Both the position numbers and the translations under genes were made by a program. Shown here piece after piece: positions 11,544 to 24,500 of a DNA stretch of 64,000 bases. Source of the DNA: Amborella trichopoda. Lineage: Eukaryota > Streptophyta > Magnoliopsida > Amborellales > Amborellaceae. The stretch covers positions 2,591,781 through 2,655,780 of the forward strand of contig NW_006498507.1 in the NCBI RefSeq assembly GCF_000471905.2, read 5' to 3'. Below the pieces are notes generated by a model that ran no database searches, was not told the origin of the DNA, and saw only the letters and a list, made by a program, of their open reading frames with translations. The first letter of the stretch is position 1. Every line of letters starts with the position of its first letter.

Positions 11544-11880
11544 GAAATAACCGTTGAAGCCAACCAAAATAGCAACTATTAGGCCAAGCCTCTTCAATGA
11601 ACACATTAGATAATATAAAGGGATAAGCTTCAATGGCTCCTCCACTGGGAAGCATCATTTTCCATGAAGATGATCATGATGAGTTGTCAATTCCAATATC
11701 TTACCCTCTGAATTTGCTGCTTGAATCTCCTCAACGGGTGTAAGTGATTTCCTTTCCAAAACAATTTTTTCCACCACCTTATGAGGACCATTCACAGATG
11801 CAGGATCCACCACTATGCGTCTATTACAAAAGAGAGAGAAAACTGAATTTTGGATTCTTCAAAACTTTAATCTTATTGTC
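11544..11880 (-). pseudogene. LINE ORF1, N-terminal half, beyond the insertion
   Basis: The minus strand gives a gag-like reading (RIVVDPASVNGPHKVVEKIV then LERKSLTPVEEIQAANSE) that precedes the stretch resuming at 9440 on the other side of the transposon. It confirms that the LINE is split and not two separate elements. Confidence 0.55.
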
Positions 11881-11941
11881 TAAAATTTGGATGGTCTTTA
11901 TTTAATATTGGGATGTTTATGTTTTTTTTTTTTGAGGAAAA

Positions 11942-12293
11942 GTTTATATAGAGCCGAGGCTCTAAACAATCAAATTAGAGCCTACCTCAAAAATTTCACT
12001 AGAAAATGTTGTTTTAATTCCCAAGTATCCTCAAATTGATCATCTCCATGTCAAGATGCATGGACATGAGAAAAAAAAATGGATTTCAAGTTTTGGAACG
12101 TTAATTTTCAAGATTTCCAAGTTTTCATAGGTCTGTCGATCTACATTATTTTTTAAACTTTAAATTTTATAAATAAATATGCAAATATATTTTAAGGTTG
12201 TCCCAAAGATTTCCAGTATTGAAACCACATTTCTTGATATTATTTGAAGTTAGGCTCTAATTTGATTGTTTAAAGCTGAGGCTCTATACAAAC
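11942..12293. mobile_element. terminal-hairpin MITE family, copy 2 (complete)
   Basis: 352 bp with 41-bp imperfect terminal inverted repeats (11942-11982 and 12253-12293). Each has GTTTNTATA followed by a TAGAGCC-type stem and AATCAAATTAGAGCC. The left stem is TAGAGCCGAGGCTCTA. The mid-element palindrome is partly decayed (GATCATCTCCATGTCAAGATG at about 12041). No coding capacity. Confidence 0.8.
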
Positions 12294-12317
12294 CACACCT
12301 TCTTTTTTTAAAAAAAA

Positions 12318-12580
12318 AGTGTTTTGTGAGTCCATATACTCACTAGCCCACACAATCACAAATGTTCATCTTTAAGATGAACATCCACAATTAAAGATTC
12401 CTATCCAATTAATAGGAAAATATTCTAATAAAATATTTTAAAATTTTATTTTATTGTATTTTATTTTTTATAGATGGATCACTGCGAATTTGGATCCAAG
12501 ATCGATACAAATAATGTGTGTTCGAGGGAGCTCGCATGAAAATATTATGATTTGGGGAACTTATAAAAATCGGGTCATTT
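12318..12580. repeat. dispersed repeat pair, copy 2
   Basis: Matches 1593-1890 in order over most of its length (TGTTTTGTGAGTC, CACTAGCCCACACAATCACA, TATTTTAAAATTTTATTTTA). Non-coding; type unknown. Confidence 0.65.
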
Positions 12581-12904
12581 TTTTTATGCACATTGGGAGT
12601 GCAATTTGAATTTTATTTATTTATTTTCTTTAGATTCTTCCCTAGGTTCCAAAGGTTACATTCATGAATTTTGGAGTCCTAAAAATGTCCCAAGTGGAAG
12701 TTTATCCTAAGGTAGCAAATGAGCAGTATGCTCTAGCTATAGCAAGAAGTCATTTTCTCGAAAAACTCATGGACTTTCTATATTAAGACACAAAAAAATT
12801 GTAAAATAGGGTATTGCGCATGCTTTCTTACTTGACCACACTTAAATTTCACAAATTGTTTTTCCGAACTGACTAATTTAACATAGGTGGACTTTAGTTG
12901 TATC

Positions 12905-15900
12905 ATCATCATCATTTTTATAATTAATTGGGGTCGTTTACGTGAATCATGATTCTCCATTATGCTCTATTATAATCCATATTCTCAGTGAGGCTATAAA
13001 TCTCCATATCTTTTCAGACTACTTCTAACCACATCTTTATGGGTCTACCACTTGCTCTTTCTAGTCCTTCCACTTGAATTAACTCGTACCTCCTAACAGG
13101 TGTTGTACTTGGTCGGTGCCACATATGACCAGCCCACCTAAGTATATTTTCTTTCATTTTATCACCTAAATTCTCTCGAATAGATTCATTTCGAATTAAA
13201 TTCTTTTTTGTCTTGCCACTCATCCAACTCAACATCCTCATATCCACTACACTTATTCTATGGGTATATTATTTTTTGTCTGCCTAATATTCTGCCCTAT
13301 AGAACAAAGCTGGTTTCACTATTGTCCGATAGAACTTGCCCTTCAGCCTCATTGCTATGCGGTGATCATACAAAATTTCAGTTGCACATCTCCACTTAGT
13401 CCATCAAGCTCTAATTCTGTGTGCGATATCTTCATCAACCTCTCCATTTTTCTGGACTATCGACCTAAGATATCGAAATTGCAATCTTTTTTGTACTTTC
13501 TGGTCGTCATTATTGATTACTTCATCGTCTCTACTATTATTATTAAACTGGCACTCCATATACTCTATCTTAGACTGACTAATTTTAAAACCTTTAGATT
13601 ATAGAATATCCTTCCAAAGTTATAACTTTACGTTGATCTTGTTTCGGGTCTCATCAATCAAAACTATGTCATTTGCGAAAACATGCACCACGGTACTTCC
13701 TCTTGTAGGTGTCTAGTTAAGTTGTCCATAATTAACACAAAGGGGTACGGGCTCAATACTAACTATTGATGGAGACATACTGTTACTGAAAACTCATTCG
13801 TCTCACTACTAATTGGTCGTATACTAGTGAACGCTCATGCTCCATCGTATATATTTCTCACCAAGTCGGAGTAGTGCTTAGAGACACATTTCTTTTCCAC
13901 GCCAAATCAAATATCGAGGTACTCTATTATAAGCTTTATCTAGATCAATAAAGACCATGTGGAAGTCTTTTCCATTCACTCTAAACTTCTAAAGCAATTG
14001 CCTAAGTAGGAAAATAGCCTCAGTTGTTGACCTTCCTGACATAAAACTAAATTGATTTTCAAATACACTTGTTTCATTCCTTATTCGTTGCTCAATGACT
14101 CTTTCCCAAAGCTTCATAGTATGACTCATAAACTTGATCATTTACACAATTCTATATATCTCATTTGTTATCGTAAATAGGTACCGTCTGGCATTTTATT
14201 TATTCTAAACACCTATTTAAACAACTTCGTTAACCAGTCAATGTCAATTTCCCCCATGCATTTCCAAACCTCTATCGGGATATCATCTGGTCCTAAAGTA
14301 TTTCTTATCTTCATATTTTTTAAAGCTTAATCCTACAGATGTATCTATGACCGCCGCAGTCACTTGTACCAACTGTCGCTTGTACCACTATGTTCCCATT
14401 GTGTTCGTCATTTAATAATTTTTGAAAATAGACTATCCACCTTTCATTGACCTCGTCATCATTCACCAATACCCATTTGATCATCACTTTTAATGTATTT
14501 AATATGGTTTAAATCCCTACATTTTTTCACTCTTATTTTTGCTAATTTGAAAATATAGTTTTCACATTCTCTTTATCTCAGTTTATTTTATATATTGTCA
14601 TATACATTAAGTTTAGCTTTAATTATTATTTGTTTAACATTTTTCCTAGCATCTTTGTATTTTTATAAGTTTTGATCGTTTCTATTACACTGCCAAGTTT
14701 TATAACATATTCATTTTTTGCTAATGACCTTTTGAACCTTATAATTCCACCACCAAATTTGTTTATCAAAGTATCTTTTCGCTCTAGATTATCTTAACAC
14801 TTATTTGGCCACTTTCTTGATATATTCAGCCATCTCATTTCATATTACATTGACAATATGTTCAGGGTTCCATTTTATTTCTTCAACTAATTTATCTCTG
14901 AATAAATTTTTTTTCTCATTTTTTAAATTCCACCACGTAGTTCTTGAACGCCTATTACTTTCACCCCTTCTCCTCCATGACTTTATCCAGATGTCCATGA
15001 CCACGAGCCTATGTTGGATAGTCAACTACTCTCAAGGGATAATTTTGCAGTTTCAACATGATGGTCGATTTACTTTGTTAACTAGGAATATGTCTATTTG
15101 ACTGTTATATGATCCACTTTTATAAGTGATTACATGTTCATCTTGATTTTTACAGTAAATATTTGCTATTACTAAGTCATAAGTCATATCAAAATCTAGA
15201 ATAGTCTCACCCATCTCATTTCATTCCCCAAACCCATGTCCCCCATGTACCATTTCATCTCCTCTACTATCCTTCCTTACATGACTATTTAAGTCGCTTC
15301 CTAAAAAGGTCATCTCGCTATTTGCTATGTCTTAGACTATTTCATCTATGTTCTTCCAAATTTATCTCTTGATTCTATTATCTAATCCTATTTGTGGTAC
15401 ATTACCTTTAATTACATTTATTATCTATTCTCCTAATACGAGTTTAATTAATAAGAGCCTATTACCTATTCTTTTGACATTAAGTACTTTATCTTTTAGA
15501 TATTTTTCTACTATTATGATTACGTCATTTATATTATTATCCTTTCCGGCATGTCATAGTTTATACCCATATTTTCTTCAGCTTTTTATCTTTTCCATTT
15601 AGTTTAATGTAGACAAACTATGTTTACTCTCATTCATCTCATTCTATCCCCTGTCTCCATAATCTTACATGTAAGCGTTCTTACGTTCCATGTGGCTAAA
15701 TGAATATCATTATCTTGGACTAGCTTATTTACCTTTACTCGTTTAGGATGTCGTGGGAACCTTTACCTATTTTTCACCGCAACGCGGCGGCATTGTGGCG
15801 TGTCGCTTTTGGGAAACGCCCTAGCTAACCCTTGGTCATTTATCACTGTTTCTAGGGTCCAATACGGTGCGTAGCTTATGGGGAACGTCTTAGCTACCCC

Positions 15901-16095
15901 TTGTTCATTTAACACTATGCCTGGGTTTCGGTACAACGTGTTGCTTATGGGGAGCGCCCTGACATAAACAGATATTATAAATTTATTAGGAATCATGATG
16001 AGTTTTGACAAAATTTTATGCTGGCTGCCTACCAAACACAACCATGTCTCTTTATTCGGGCATGAGATGGATTAAGGGAAAGTTTAAGCTCACCA
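12905..16095 (-). mobile_element. RTE-type LINE, decayed
   Basis: The minus-strand 3' end carries the plant RTE tail: AATCATGATTCACGTAAACG, then ACCCCAATTAATT and a GATGATGATGATA stretch (12905-12965). Just inside, 13247-13014 encodes RMLSWMSGKTKKNLIRNESI, ENLGDKMKENILRWAGHMWH and the RRP...GRPIKMW ending typical of plant RTE ORFs. The 5' portion (around 15700-15660) encodes ATWNVRTLTCK, the start of the endonuclease. Numerous stops and frameshifts make it inactive. The 5' block GGCTGCCTACCAAACACAAC at 16023-16042 recurs at 28009. Confidence 0.8.
15775..15965. repeat. about 70-bp tandem repeat in the RTE 5' region
   Basis: Imperfect units containing GGGAA(A)CG..CTAGCTA.CCCTTG, TCATTTA.CACT and a TTGCTTATGGGGA-type end start near 15815 and 15885, with a partial unit before. 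They lie between the endonuclease start and the element's 5' end. Confidence 0.65.
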
Positions 16096-16359
16096 CCCTT
16101 CTTAGACCAGGAATTCAACTGTATAAAAAACAAATAATGAAAAGTTACAATTTTATCAGTAAAAATAAGATTGCAATAATTAAAATCCATTTTATTTGGA
16201 CGATATAGATTTAATATGGTTTTAAAAGACGTGCCGAATGCACACCGTCCAACTGAGATAAACAGTGTGGAACAAAACTACCTTACCTGCATTGTTGTCG
16301 CATTGTATAAGCCCACACCCATGAGCATTTCTCCCTCGTACAACCTACGTTATTTAAAA

Positions 16360-16690
16360 AAGAAAAAGTTCATAGAAGGTGACGACCTTACACTATACAA
16401 GTGTACCCAAAAATCCAATGGAAACAGTTGCTTTGGCATTGAAAAACCCTTAAATTGATCATCTTGACCTCAAGATTTATTAATATGAAAAAAAAGGGTT
16501 TCAAGTCCTAAAACCAGCTCATTTACCAAAACATTATTTGGACAAGCTATTTTCCCGTCTATATAGAATTACTAAATTATCAGTTTATTTGAAACTTCAA
16601 ATTTCATATTTGGGGGTAACAATGGATTTTCAAGCCATCGTAATGCTTTCCAATATCAAAAAAACTCATGATTTTAGGAAAAGAGTCTTG
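16360..16690. mobile_element. terminal-hairpin MITE family, copy 3 (diverged)
   Basis: The left end GTTCATAGAAGGTGACGACCTT keeps an AAGG...CCTT stem. The centre has GATCATCTTGACCTCAAGAT, then GGTTTCAAGTCCTAAAA, in the family order. The right end is degenerate. Confidence 0.5.
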
Positions 16691-16699
16691 GGTAGATTG

Positions 16700-17215
16700 G
16701 TTAGTGCTTGAAATTGTCAAGCCTAATTCAATTCTTATCCAGGATAAAGAAGCGAATTGGGCCCTCCCCACGAGAAAAGAAAAAAAGAAAAAAAAAAATT
16801 ACAGGGCTGTCTTCTCACGGACTCACTAAAAAAAAAAAAAAGTTAAAATATAAATTTGAGGTGCGCCGTACTTCAATACTACGAGGTGGGTACCTCATAC
16901 AAACCTCACGCAGCTCAAGATACACCAACCAAGATCAACGGACACCCTGTAGTTTCTACATCTGTGGCTTACCTCAGATCAAAATTGGCACGTGTGGAAG
17001 GGCAACAGGGAAGATATTGTCCATTTGTACGAATGGAGGGCTTTTTGTAAATTTTGCGACGGGTCCTTCTATGTAATTGCACAAAGGGTATCCCATGCAC
17101 TTACAGTGAACTATTGCCCATGGGTTAGTATATTGAACCGACACAAGAGCATGGCGACGGATGGTGAAAGGGCACTTGACCATGGGTCTTTATTTTTTAA
17201 CCGTGGTTAGGGAGA
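16700..17215. other. intergenic, short overlapping open frames only
   Basis: Several short frames overlap on both strands, none with a recognisable motif. Poly-A tracts occur at 16766-16800 and 16828-16842. I do not call a gene. Confidence 0.4.
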
Positions 17216-18579
17216 GAGGGCCCCGACGAAAAGGCAACGAATGATTTCAGTGTCTGGCTTTAGTTAGAGAGGAGGGGGCCCACGTGGCCCTGTAAAAGAG
17301 AGAGGTATCTTCTTTCTCTCTCTCCTCTCTCTCTCTACTCACTTTCCTCCCCTCTTTTTCTCTCTCTAAACCTTGTCATTATCTCTCTCTTGCCACTTTC
17401 TCTCTCTAACCTCGTTACCAGGGTGTTTTCTCTCTCTCTCTCTATTCTCACCCTCTCTCTAAGAGGCGCCGGAGTTAGCGGTTTGATGACCCCCTCGCTC
17501 AGAAAATATCGCCAAGCGATTCCGACGTTCTAGAAAAAGGTTCCCGACTCGATCAAAATTAGGTCAAAAATTATAGAGAACCCCAAATCATTCTCGTTTT
17601 TCTCTCTCTAAAATCCTTCTCTCTCTCTCTCTAAAATCCGTCTCGTTTTTCTCTCTCTCTGATGCCTGGACTGGATCAATCGATTGCATTGTACAAAATT
17701 GCAGATATTTGTTCAATCAAAACGCATTTTTTCTCTCTCTCTCTCTCTCCACGAATCAGTATCGCTCGAGGAACCCAAAATTCGTCTCTTTCCTTCATTC
17801 GATCATTGTTCCTCGTTGTGAAAACGCTATAATTTTTTATAGATATTTCTTTTGCATCGTTTTCCTTTTGTAAGTGTATCCATCTCTCTTTCTCTCTCTA
17901 CAATTATCCACAAAACCTTAAATTTTGCTCTCTCCATTTGCAAACCCCTAAAATCCTTTATCTTTTCCTGTAAATCGCTGTCTTCTCTATGTTTCTTTCC
18001 CTTTTTGTCTCTTGTTTCTTCTCCCTCGCTCGCTTTCTCTCTCTCTCTACATTTTCATTGTAAATTCCTGTCCTCTTCTGCATTAACTCCAATTTTGTAT
18101 TGCTTTGTCATTTCTTCTGTGAACTCGTCTTCTTCTGCATTCCATATTTTCTTCTTGTTTCTCTTCCATATCTCCCTCTCTCTTATTTCCCTTTAAATCC
18201 CTGTTTATTTCTCTCTATTCGTTTTTTCTGGTCTCATCTCTCTCTCTGCTATCTCTCTATCCCTCTCTCTCTCTGTGATCTGGGGAAAAGGAATGCCTAT
18301 TTATGACCTAGACTCGCTGGATAAATTATTCGAGGGTTGATGGAGTGCTTCTGACACTCTGCTTGCTCAGGGTTGGGCAAATATAATTTATTCAATTTTT
18401 ATTTTGAACCTTAGTGGTTTAGGTCTCGCATGGGTTGCCTCAGTGGCTAAAATGGTGGAGATAAACAAACAGGGGGCGTGATCTCATTCATTGAGCTGGT
18501 ATCAAGAGAAATTGGATAGGCTTTTGTGTAATGTTGATGAAGATCGGTGACAGAGAGGAGGAAAAACAGCTGAGCAAAA
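17216..18579 (+). promoter_or_regulatory. VAN3-like gene promoter and 5' UTR region
   Basis: A perfect palindromic G-box CCACGTGG lies at 17280-17287. It is followed by dense CT tracts (17310-17470, 17600-17660, 17730-17750, 17880-18290), the pyrimidine-rich signature of many plant core promoters and 5' leaders. The first coding ATG is at 18580. A 5'-leader intron is possible: TTTTG|GTAAGT-like at about 17871 and a GTGACAG acceptor at 18552-18558. I cannot place the transcription start from sequence alone. Confidence 0.5.
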
Positions 18580-21500
18580 ATGCATTTTGCAAAACTAGAC
18601 GATTCTCCCATGTTCAGGAAACAAGTATGCTTCTATATTTCTCTCTCCACCCCTCCAAACCCTGCTCCACTACTCTCGAAATTCAAAATTTTTATTTTGG
18701 TTGAGTTTATGCATCAATGGACCAATTGGCTTCCTGTGGCGACGAGGTTTGTTGATTCACTAATGTGACGCACTTTACTATGTTGAATCTGTTATTGATT
18801 TGAATATAATATAGCTAATTCATGCAATGCTGAGTTATAGCAGCAACCTATTTTCCCTTACTGCCCCTTTGCTATTCCAGTAGCTAAATTTTTAGTAGGA
18901 GCTTTTCATTTTTGTTAGAAATCCTTAGGTAAAGAAACTTTTTGCTTAGAAATTTGTTCTTTTTTCCCCTGAGGTTGGGGTCTCATTATTTTGTTTCTAA
19001 ATATCTGTTTAATGTAAATTATAAAAAAACTAAAATTTCTTCATGTTATTGATTGCTGGGCCACTCGAGGAAACTGAAAGTTTGATTAGTCTACTATGGT
19101 TTTCTATTTTTTTATTATCTGTAATTGATGCAGTTTGGGTTTGGAACCTGGATGTTTCCCTGGAGGGAGTGTGTCAATATAATTTTCCAGTTACAGTGAT
19201 CCTCTTTGTATATTTTAATACCTTGAATGCATATCTGTATTTGGAACTCCATGCATAGCTCAGAATGAAGAGTGATTTCAATTTTCTCTTTTGTGATTAG
19301 TCTGCTATGGTTTTCTATTTTTTTATTATCTGCAATTGATGCAGTTTGGGTTTGGAACCTGGATGTTTCCCTGGAGGGAGTGTCAACATATTTTTCCAGT
19401 TACAGTGATCCTCTTTGTATATTTTAATACCTTGAATGCATATCTGTATTTGGAACTCCATGCATAGCTCAGAATGAAGAGTGATTTCAATTTTCTCTTT
19501 TGCTTTGACCTTATAAGTATTCTCTTGACTTCTGTATGAGGAACATCCATTCTTGATATCTGCAAGACATGCATTAAATTGAGATATTGATCGTTTGTCA
19601 GGAAACTCACTACCATGTCTTATAGATGAGATTTGAATGCTTTCATGTGCTTCAGTAGTTGATTTATGAGTTCGTTGTGCGATAGTTTTACAAGAAAAAT
19701 TTATGGATGATATTTGGAGTTATAAATTTGGTACATGTTAGGAAGTATGTCTATCTGCATGTTTGTCAGATTAAAGTTCCCCATTCTTAGACGGATTGAA
19801 GAATCTCTTAACCCCATGATTAAACCCCAGGGATCCAATAACATATCTTATTGCGCCTCGTAGAATGACCTTGATCCAAAACAAGAGCTGCAGTTCTCTT
19901 ATTCTTTCATATGTATTGAGTAAAGGGAAACTGGTAACTGTAAAGTCGCATTGGTTCCTCTATTTCCTGGGTCACAATTCAAGGACCTAACTGGAGACAT
20001 AAAGACATTGGGAAACGACAGAGTCCCATCTGTTTGTGCAACTTTTTGTTTTCAAAAAAGAGAAAAAATCGAGGAGATGATCCACAACATTCTAATCTAA
20101 CACAATTCGAACATTTGGAGTTTGTCATTCTTGCCTATGCATTAGCATATATCATTGTGGAGGTCCCTCACATTGGAGGGGTTTATTTATAGCCTTAGCG
20201 GCATAGGGGCATTCTTCCAAGCATAATTACTTGTACTCCAGCACAATTCACAAGTGTGCTCTATTCTATATTTAATTTTTGCCATGGTAATTAACCACAT
20301 AAATTTTGTGACCTGCCCATCAGTATAGTACACAGCCTAATCAGGTTTAAAAGTAGAAATAGAAAGACTGGAAAGATGATGGAGGTGGATATTGTTTCCT
20401 AAGAGTTGACTAAGTGTCTGAAGGCTAAAAAGATACGTGGAGGCACTCGTTCAGTAGGGCTGAAGATTGAGGCATGGGGAGAGTGGACTAAAGCTGGGAG
20501 AAGATAGTTGAGTGTAGGCTGGCTTCATTTTCAGTAGCGGGACTTTGACCCCATCTAAGTTAGCATGCTAAAATCCTATGTAGATGTTTCTAGAGAATGG
20601 TTATGGGAAGGAAGCGGGGAAGGAAGGTTTTGGATGATGTCAAGAGAAGCTGAAAGATTTGTAATAGTGGGAGATAAAGATCAAGTTTCTAGATAATTTG
20701 TTGGGTGATTTATTTGGAGAGACATTGATGTCGAAAGACCAGCAATGACACCTTGGCATGGAGGACCACTAATTTGGTTGTGCGATGGTCCTATCTGGGG
20801 TTACTTGGTAATTTCATTCCATTTCAAGAAGGAAATAGCCGAAATCTTAAGAGGTGGAGTCCCGCTACTTTTACGGTTGTGAGCTACCTCACGAGCCATA
20901 AGGGAAATTTTGGATAATCTTTTTGAAAGTCAATATTGTGTCAGTGTATGCTGTGCGATTTTTAACTTTGAATTGATGTTTGGTGAATTGATAACATGAG
21001 CCTGCTGGATTGGGGGAATTTTTTGGATGTTAAAAGTTTGATTATTCTCTTCTTTGTGAGACTTTGTCAAAAAGGACTTGCTGGTCTTTTTAAGGCTATT
21101 AGATGTGGTTGCTTTGAGTGCTGGTTTTGCTTTGTCTTGATTACTCTTTCCTTTCCTTGTGTTAAAGAGTAACTGTGTTTCTTTTTTTTTTTTGGATAAC
21201 AATGTTTCATTGATCTCTTAATGCAATAAGTTGGATTTCTTGCTAGGGTTTTAATTTTGTACATATGAGGGCATTTGGACTGCAAACTTTATATTTTAGC
21301 TAGAGATACAAATACGTTTGATGAATGGCTTCTTATTGGTGAAAGTATTAGGTCTGAGAAGTGGAATTTCTACTAGTTGAGTGCAAGTTTTTAGTAACAT
21401 GTGCAGTATTTCCCATGGGCATTGGGAGGTGAATCAGGTTAGGCACTCCAATCTGATTGTTAGGTGTGTCCTTTCTTCTTTGGCGTGTAGTTGTATCAGC

Positions 21501-24500
21501 TTGATGTATGCTCCCTTTTAGCTTTCTATTGTTCAAAATACAGCATTTCACCTTTATTGTTTACTTAACTCTTGGCATCATTCCTAAATTAAATTATATT
21601 GAGAGGTGACTGATGGCTGGTGCTTCACTTTGAACCCTATTGGATTGGCATTACTGAAGAAGTTCAGAGCTTATTGTTTCCATGTTGGATTTTTTGGACT
21701 TAGCGTTTGATTTTACTCGTTTTTTTTCTTGATATGACACCGCACTGAAACATACCTCATGTTTGTTTCTTCTGATTTATCTCATGTTCACTGAACATCT
21801 AATTAACTTGTGTTGTTCTTGATGGAACAGATCCAATCATTAGAAGAAAGTGCAGAGTCTCTAAGGGAGAGGAGCTTAAAGTTTTATAAAGGATGTCGAA
21901 AATATACGTATGTGCAGTTGCTCAATTCTCAAGTTGATGTCCTTATTCATCTTGCCTGCTCCAGTCTGTTTTTTGGTATTTTATGCTTTAGAGCAAAGTG
22001 TCAGTCAATACTTCTGCTAGGCATTTTAAATGACAAATTGTTGCGTGCGTGTTTATTTAGACTTTTGAAAGAGTCATGGTATTGTTTTTATGGTATGTTA
22101 TTATGAGGAAGTCTTGAGTGATAATGATTTGAACATTTATCCACTGTTTCATAAGTTTTTATGCTCTATTTCATAATGGTTGTTTATAATTTCCATTGTT
22201 TTATTGCTCTATATTTCAAATTTTTTATAGGTATAATTTTTGATAGCTATAATGATATTGTAGCATTATGGCCTCACTGAAGGTATGTCCCTTCATAGAG
22301 CAGCATGGCGAACCAAGATTCATGTAGCCGATCCCAATTAGTTGGGAAAAGGCTTTGATGATGATGAGTGATCTTGTAGCAGTTTGTGGATGCCAATTTT
22401 CTTGCGTTTGGCTATGTCCTTTTGTAACAGTAATCCTGCTATGTGTAGCTATCAGGAAAAAAAGAAGTGATCCTACTATGTGGATAAGCATGCATCACTC
22501 AATCATTTTATGGTCAACTGTTGTTGAGAATTGGAGTCAAATAGGGTCAACTGTTCTTGAGAATTGGAGTCAAATAGGGTCAACTGTTCTTGAGAATTGG
22601 AGTCAAATAGGGTCAACTGTTCTTGAGAATTGGAGTCAAATAGGGTCAACTGTTCTTGAGAATTGGAGTCAAATAGGGTCAACTGTTCTTGAGAATTGGA
22701 ATCAAATATTTAGTTTATCTTTAGCAATAAAATATAATCCAGAAAATGGGGGAGATAATTTTTTTTTGAATGTGTCAAATGTCTTTTAGTAAGTTAGCAT
22801 TACAATGCAGAGTAAATTACTAAAGTGTGAGAGCAATGGAAAGGGCCATGGCAATGCTTAGGAAGCATTGCAGCAGCTAGAACTGAGCTTCAGTCCCTAG
22901 TCCTTACTGAAGTGGTTGAACATTAGTTGCTTGAATTATGTTGTTCCAATGAATACATGTCAGTTAATGTGCCCCTCAAGGGCAAGGCTCTATTGAGGTT
23001 CTGGCCTATGCATCTCTCACAGACCCACCTTCATTCAAAGAGTTGGCCCTCCCCAGAACCATGTGTACCTACTAATATCAAAGGAAGCCTTTTCCTGCTC
23101 TATTTGGAGTACAGTTAATGATGCATGTTCTGGGTATCTCATATGTTTTCCACTACATAAGAGTTCTTTGTGAGCATCAGAAGTCCTATAGTCTGGTTGG
23201 TTTTAATCTTACCAGTACATTGTCTACGTTGAGTGTGTGTGCACGCGCTCATCCATGCATGTGTACATGCATTCATGTGAATGTGTGCATGTGCGAGTGC
23301 ACAAGTCTGTTTATTTATTCACAATTTGGTTGTCATTGAGTTTTTCCCACAGAGCTTGCTAGATATCAGGATATGATTTAGGAGGCTACTTTTCTTTTTA
23401 ATGTTTATGTTCTGTAGTTTACGATAATGTACTTATGAATGTTAATTAAGACCGGACCTGTGGGGCACTAGTCCAGTTCAATCGGTTGAACCGGACCAGG
23501 GCATCAGTCAGATGTCAAAATAAAAATGAAAAATAGCAAAGGGAAAATAGAAAAAAAACGAAAAATACAGAAATATAGGAAAAATTTGAAAAATGGGAAA
23601 AATTTAGAAAATTATTAGGAGCAATAGAACACATATATGTTCATGGATACACAATTCATTGAGTATAACTCCCTTGCCTTTACTAATAGAACAGTCAAAC
23701 AGTTTCAAAAAAAAATGCACAATTCATTGAGTAATTATAATGAAATTCAAGGCCAAAAGTCATAAAAAAATGAACCATGAATCCGATTTATGAGGTTATA
23801 GAAAAACCATTCCACACTACCACAACACAACTCCACAAGTACACATCCAAGTGTACCCAACAATTAATTGTTAGTTTGTTTTCATATAAAAAAAAAAAAA
23901 ACTGAAATTGCACGAAATCCATAATATGGAATATTTTTGTCTATCAACATTTTCCATATTTCCCTTTATGTGTTAAAAAACAAAAAAAGCAAATAAGAAA
24001 TAAAAGAAAAAAAAAAAAACTGAAAAAATCTAATGTTTATTGGACAAAAATGCACATAAGCAAAAAGCTACAACATTAAACTGTTAATGCAACAACTGTT
24101 ATGTTGAATACAAGAAAGAAACAACATATTTCATTGATTCGCAAAAAAGAAAATATTTTTTACAAAAACCCTAAAATTCAGATTTCTTCTAGTTTTTCTA
24201 AATATAAAACAAAGAATGTAATGAACTCACTTGGGACTGGAAACAGGGCAGATTGATTGCCATAATGGATCCCCTCCTAAAGTTGCCAGAGTTTTTGCGA
24301 TTTGGGGGGTTTTCAAGTATGTTTGTATGTGGCTATGTGTGTGGAGAGAGGGAGTGAATCATCAAAGTAGTTTTCTCTCTCTAAGAGCATGTTTCTTTGA
24401 TGGAAGCCACAGTAGCCTTGGCTATCAGAAGATGCGGCTTCCCCTCTGTGTTTGTTACACTGGATTGGAAGCTACAACTTCCACATTCCCTGAAAACAAT

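Larger units (their letters stand above)
4740..11880 (-). mobile_element. decayed L1-type LINE, interrupted by a 2.1-kb transposon
   Basis: Read on the minus strand, the usual order of a plant L1 LINE is present in broken frames: ORF1/gag-like protein (about 11840-11544 and 9440-8640), endonuclease (8617-8321), reverse transcriptase (about 7222-6400), post-RT region (6379-5975) and C-terminal zf-RVT-like region (about 5900-5250). Without the insertion at 9444-11540 the element is about 5 kb. Frameshifts and in-frame stops show it is dead. The 3' end lies near 4740; no target-site duplication was identified, so both outer limits are approximate. Confidence 0.85.

Noticed and set aside
16708..17210. 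Several overlapping open frames of 60-122 codons on both strands
   Set aside because: Low complexity at the start (Lys runs from poly-A), no recognisable motif, mutual overlap in different frames; no support for a gene.
17852..18306. Ser/Leu-rich open frames of 114 and 68 codons upstream of VAN3
   Set aside because: They are translations of CT microsatellite in the 5' leader region.
22355..22789. 144-codon open frame with repeated [11 protein letters not shown]
   Set aside because: It lies in VAN3 intron 2 and is open only because a 33-bp minisatellite is a multiple of three; kept as a repeat and a finding, not a gene.
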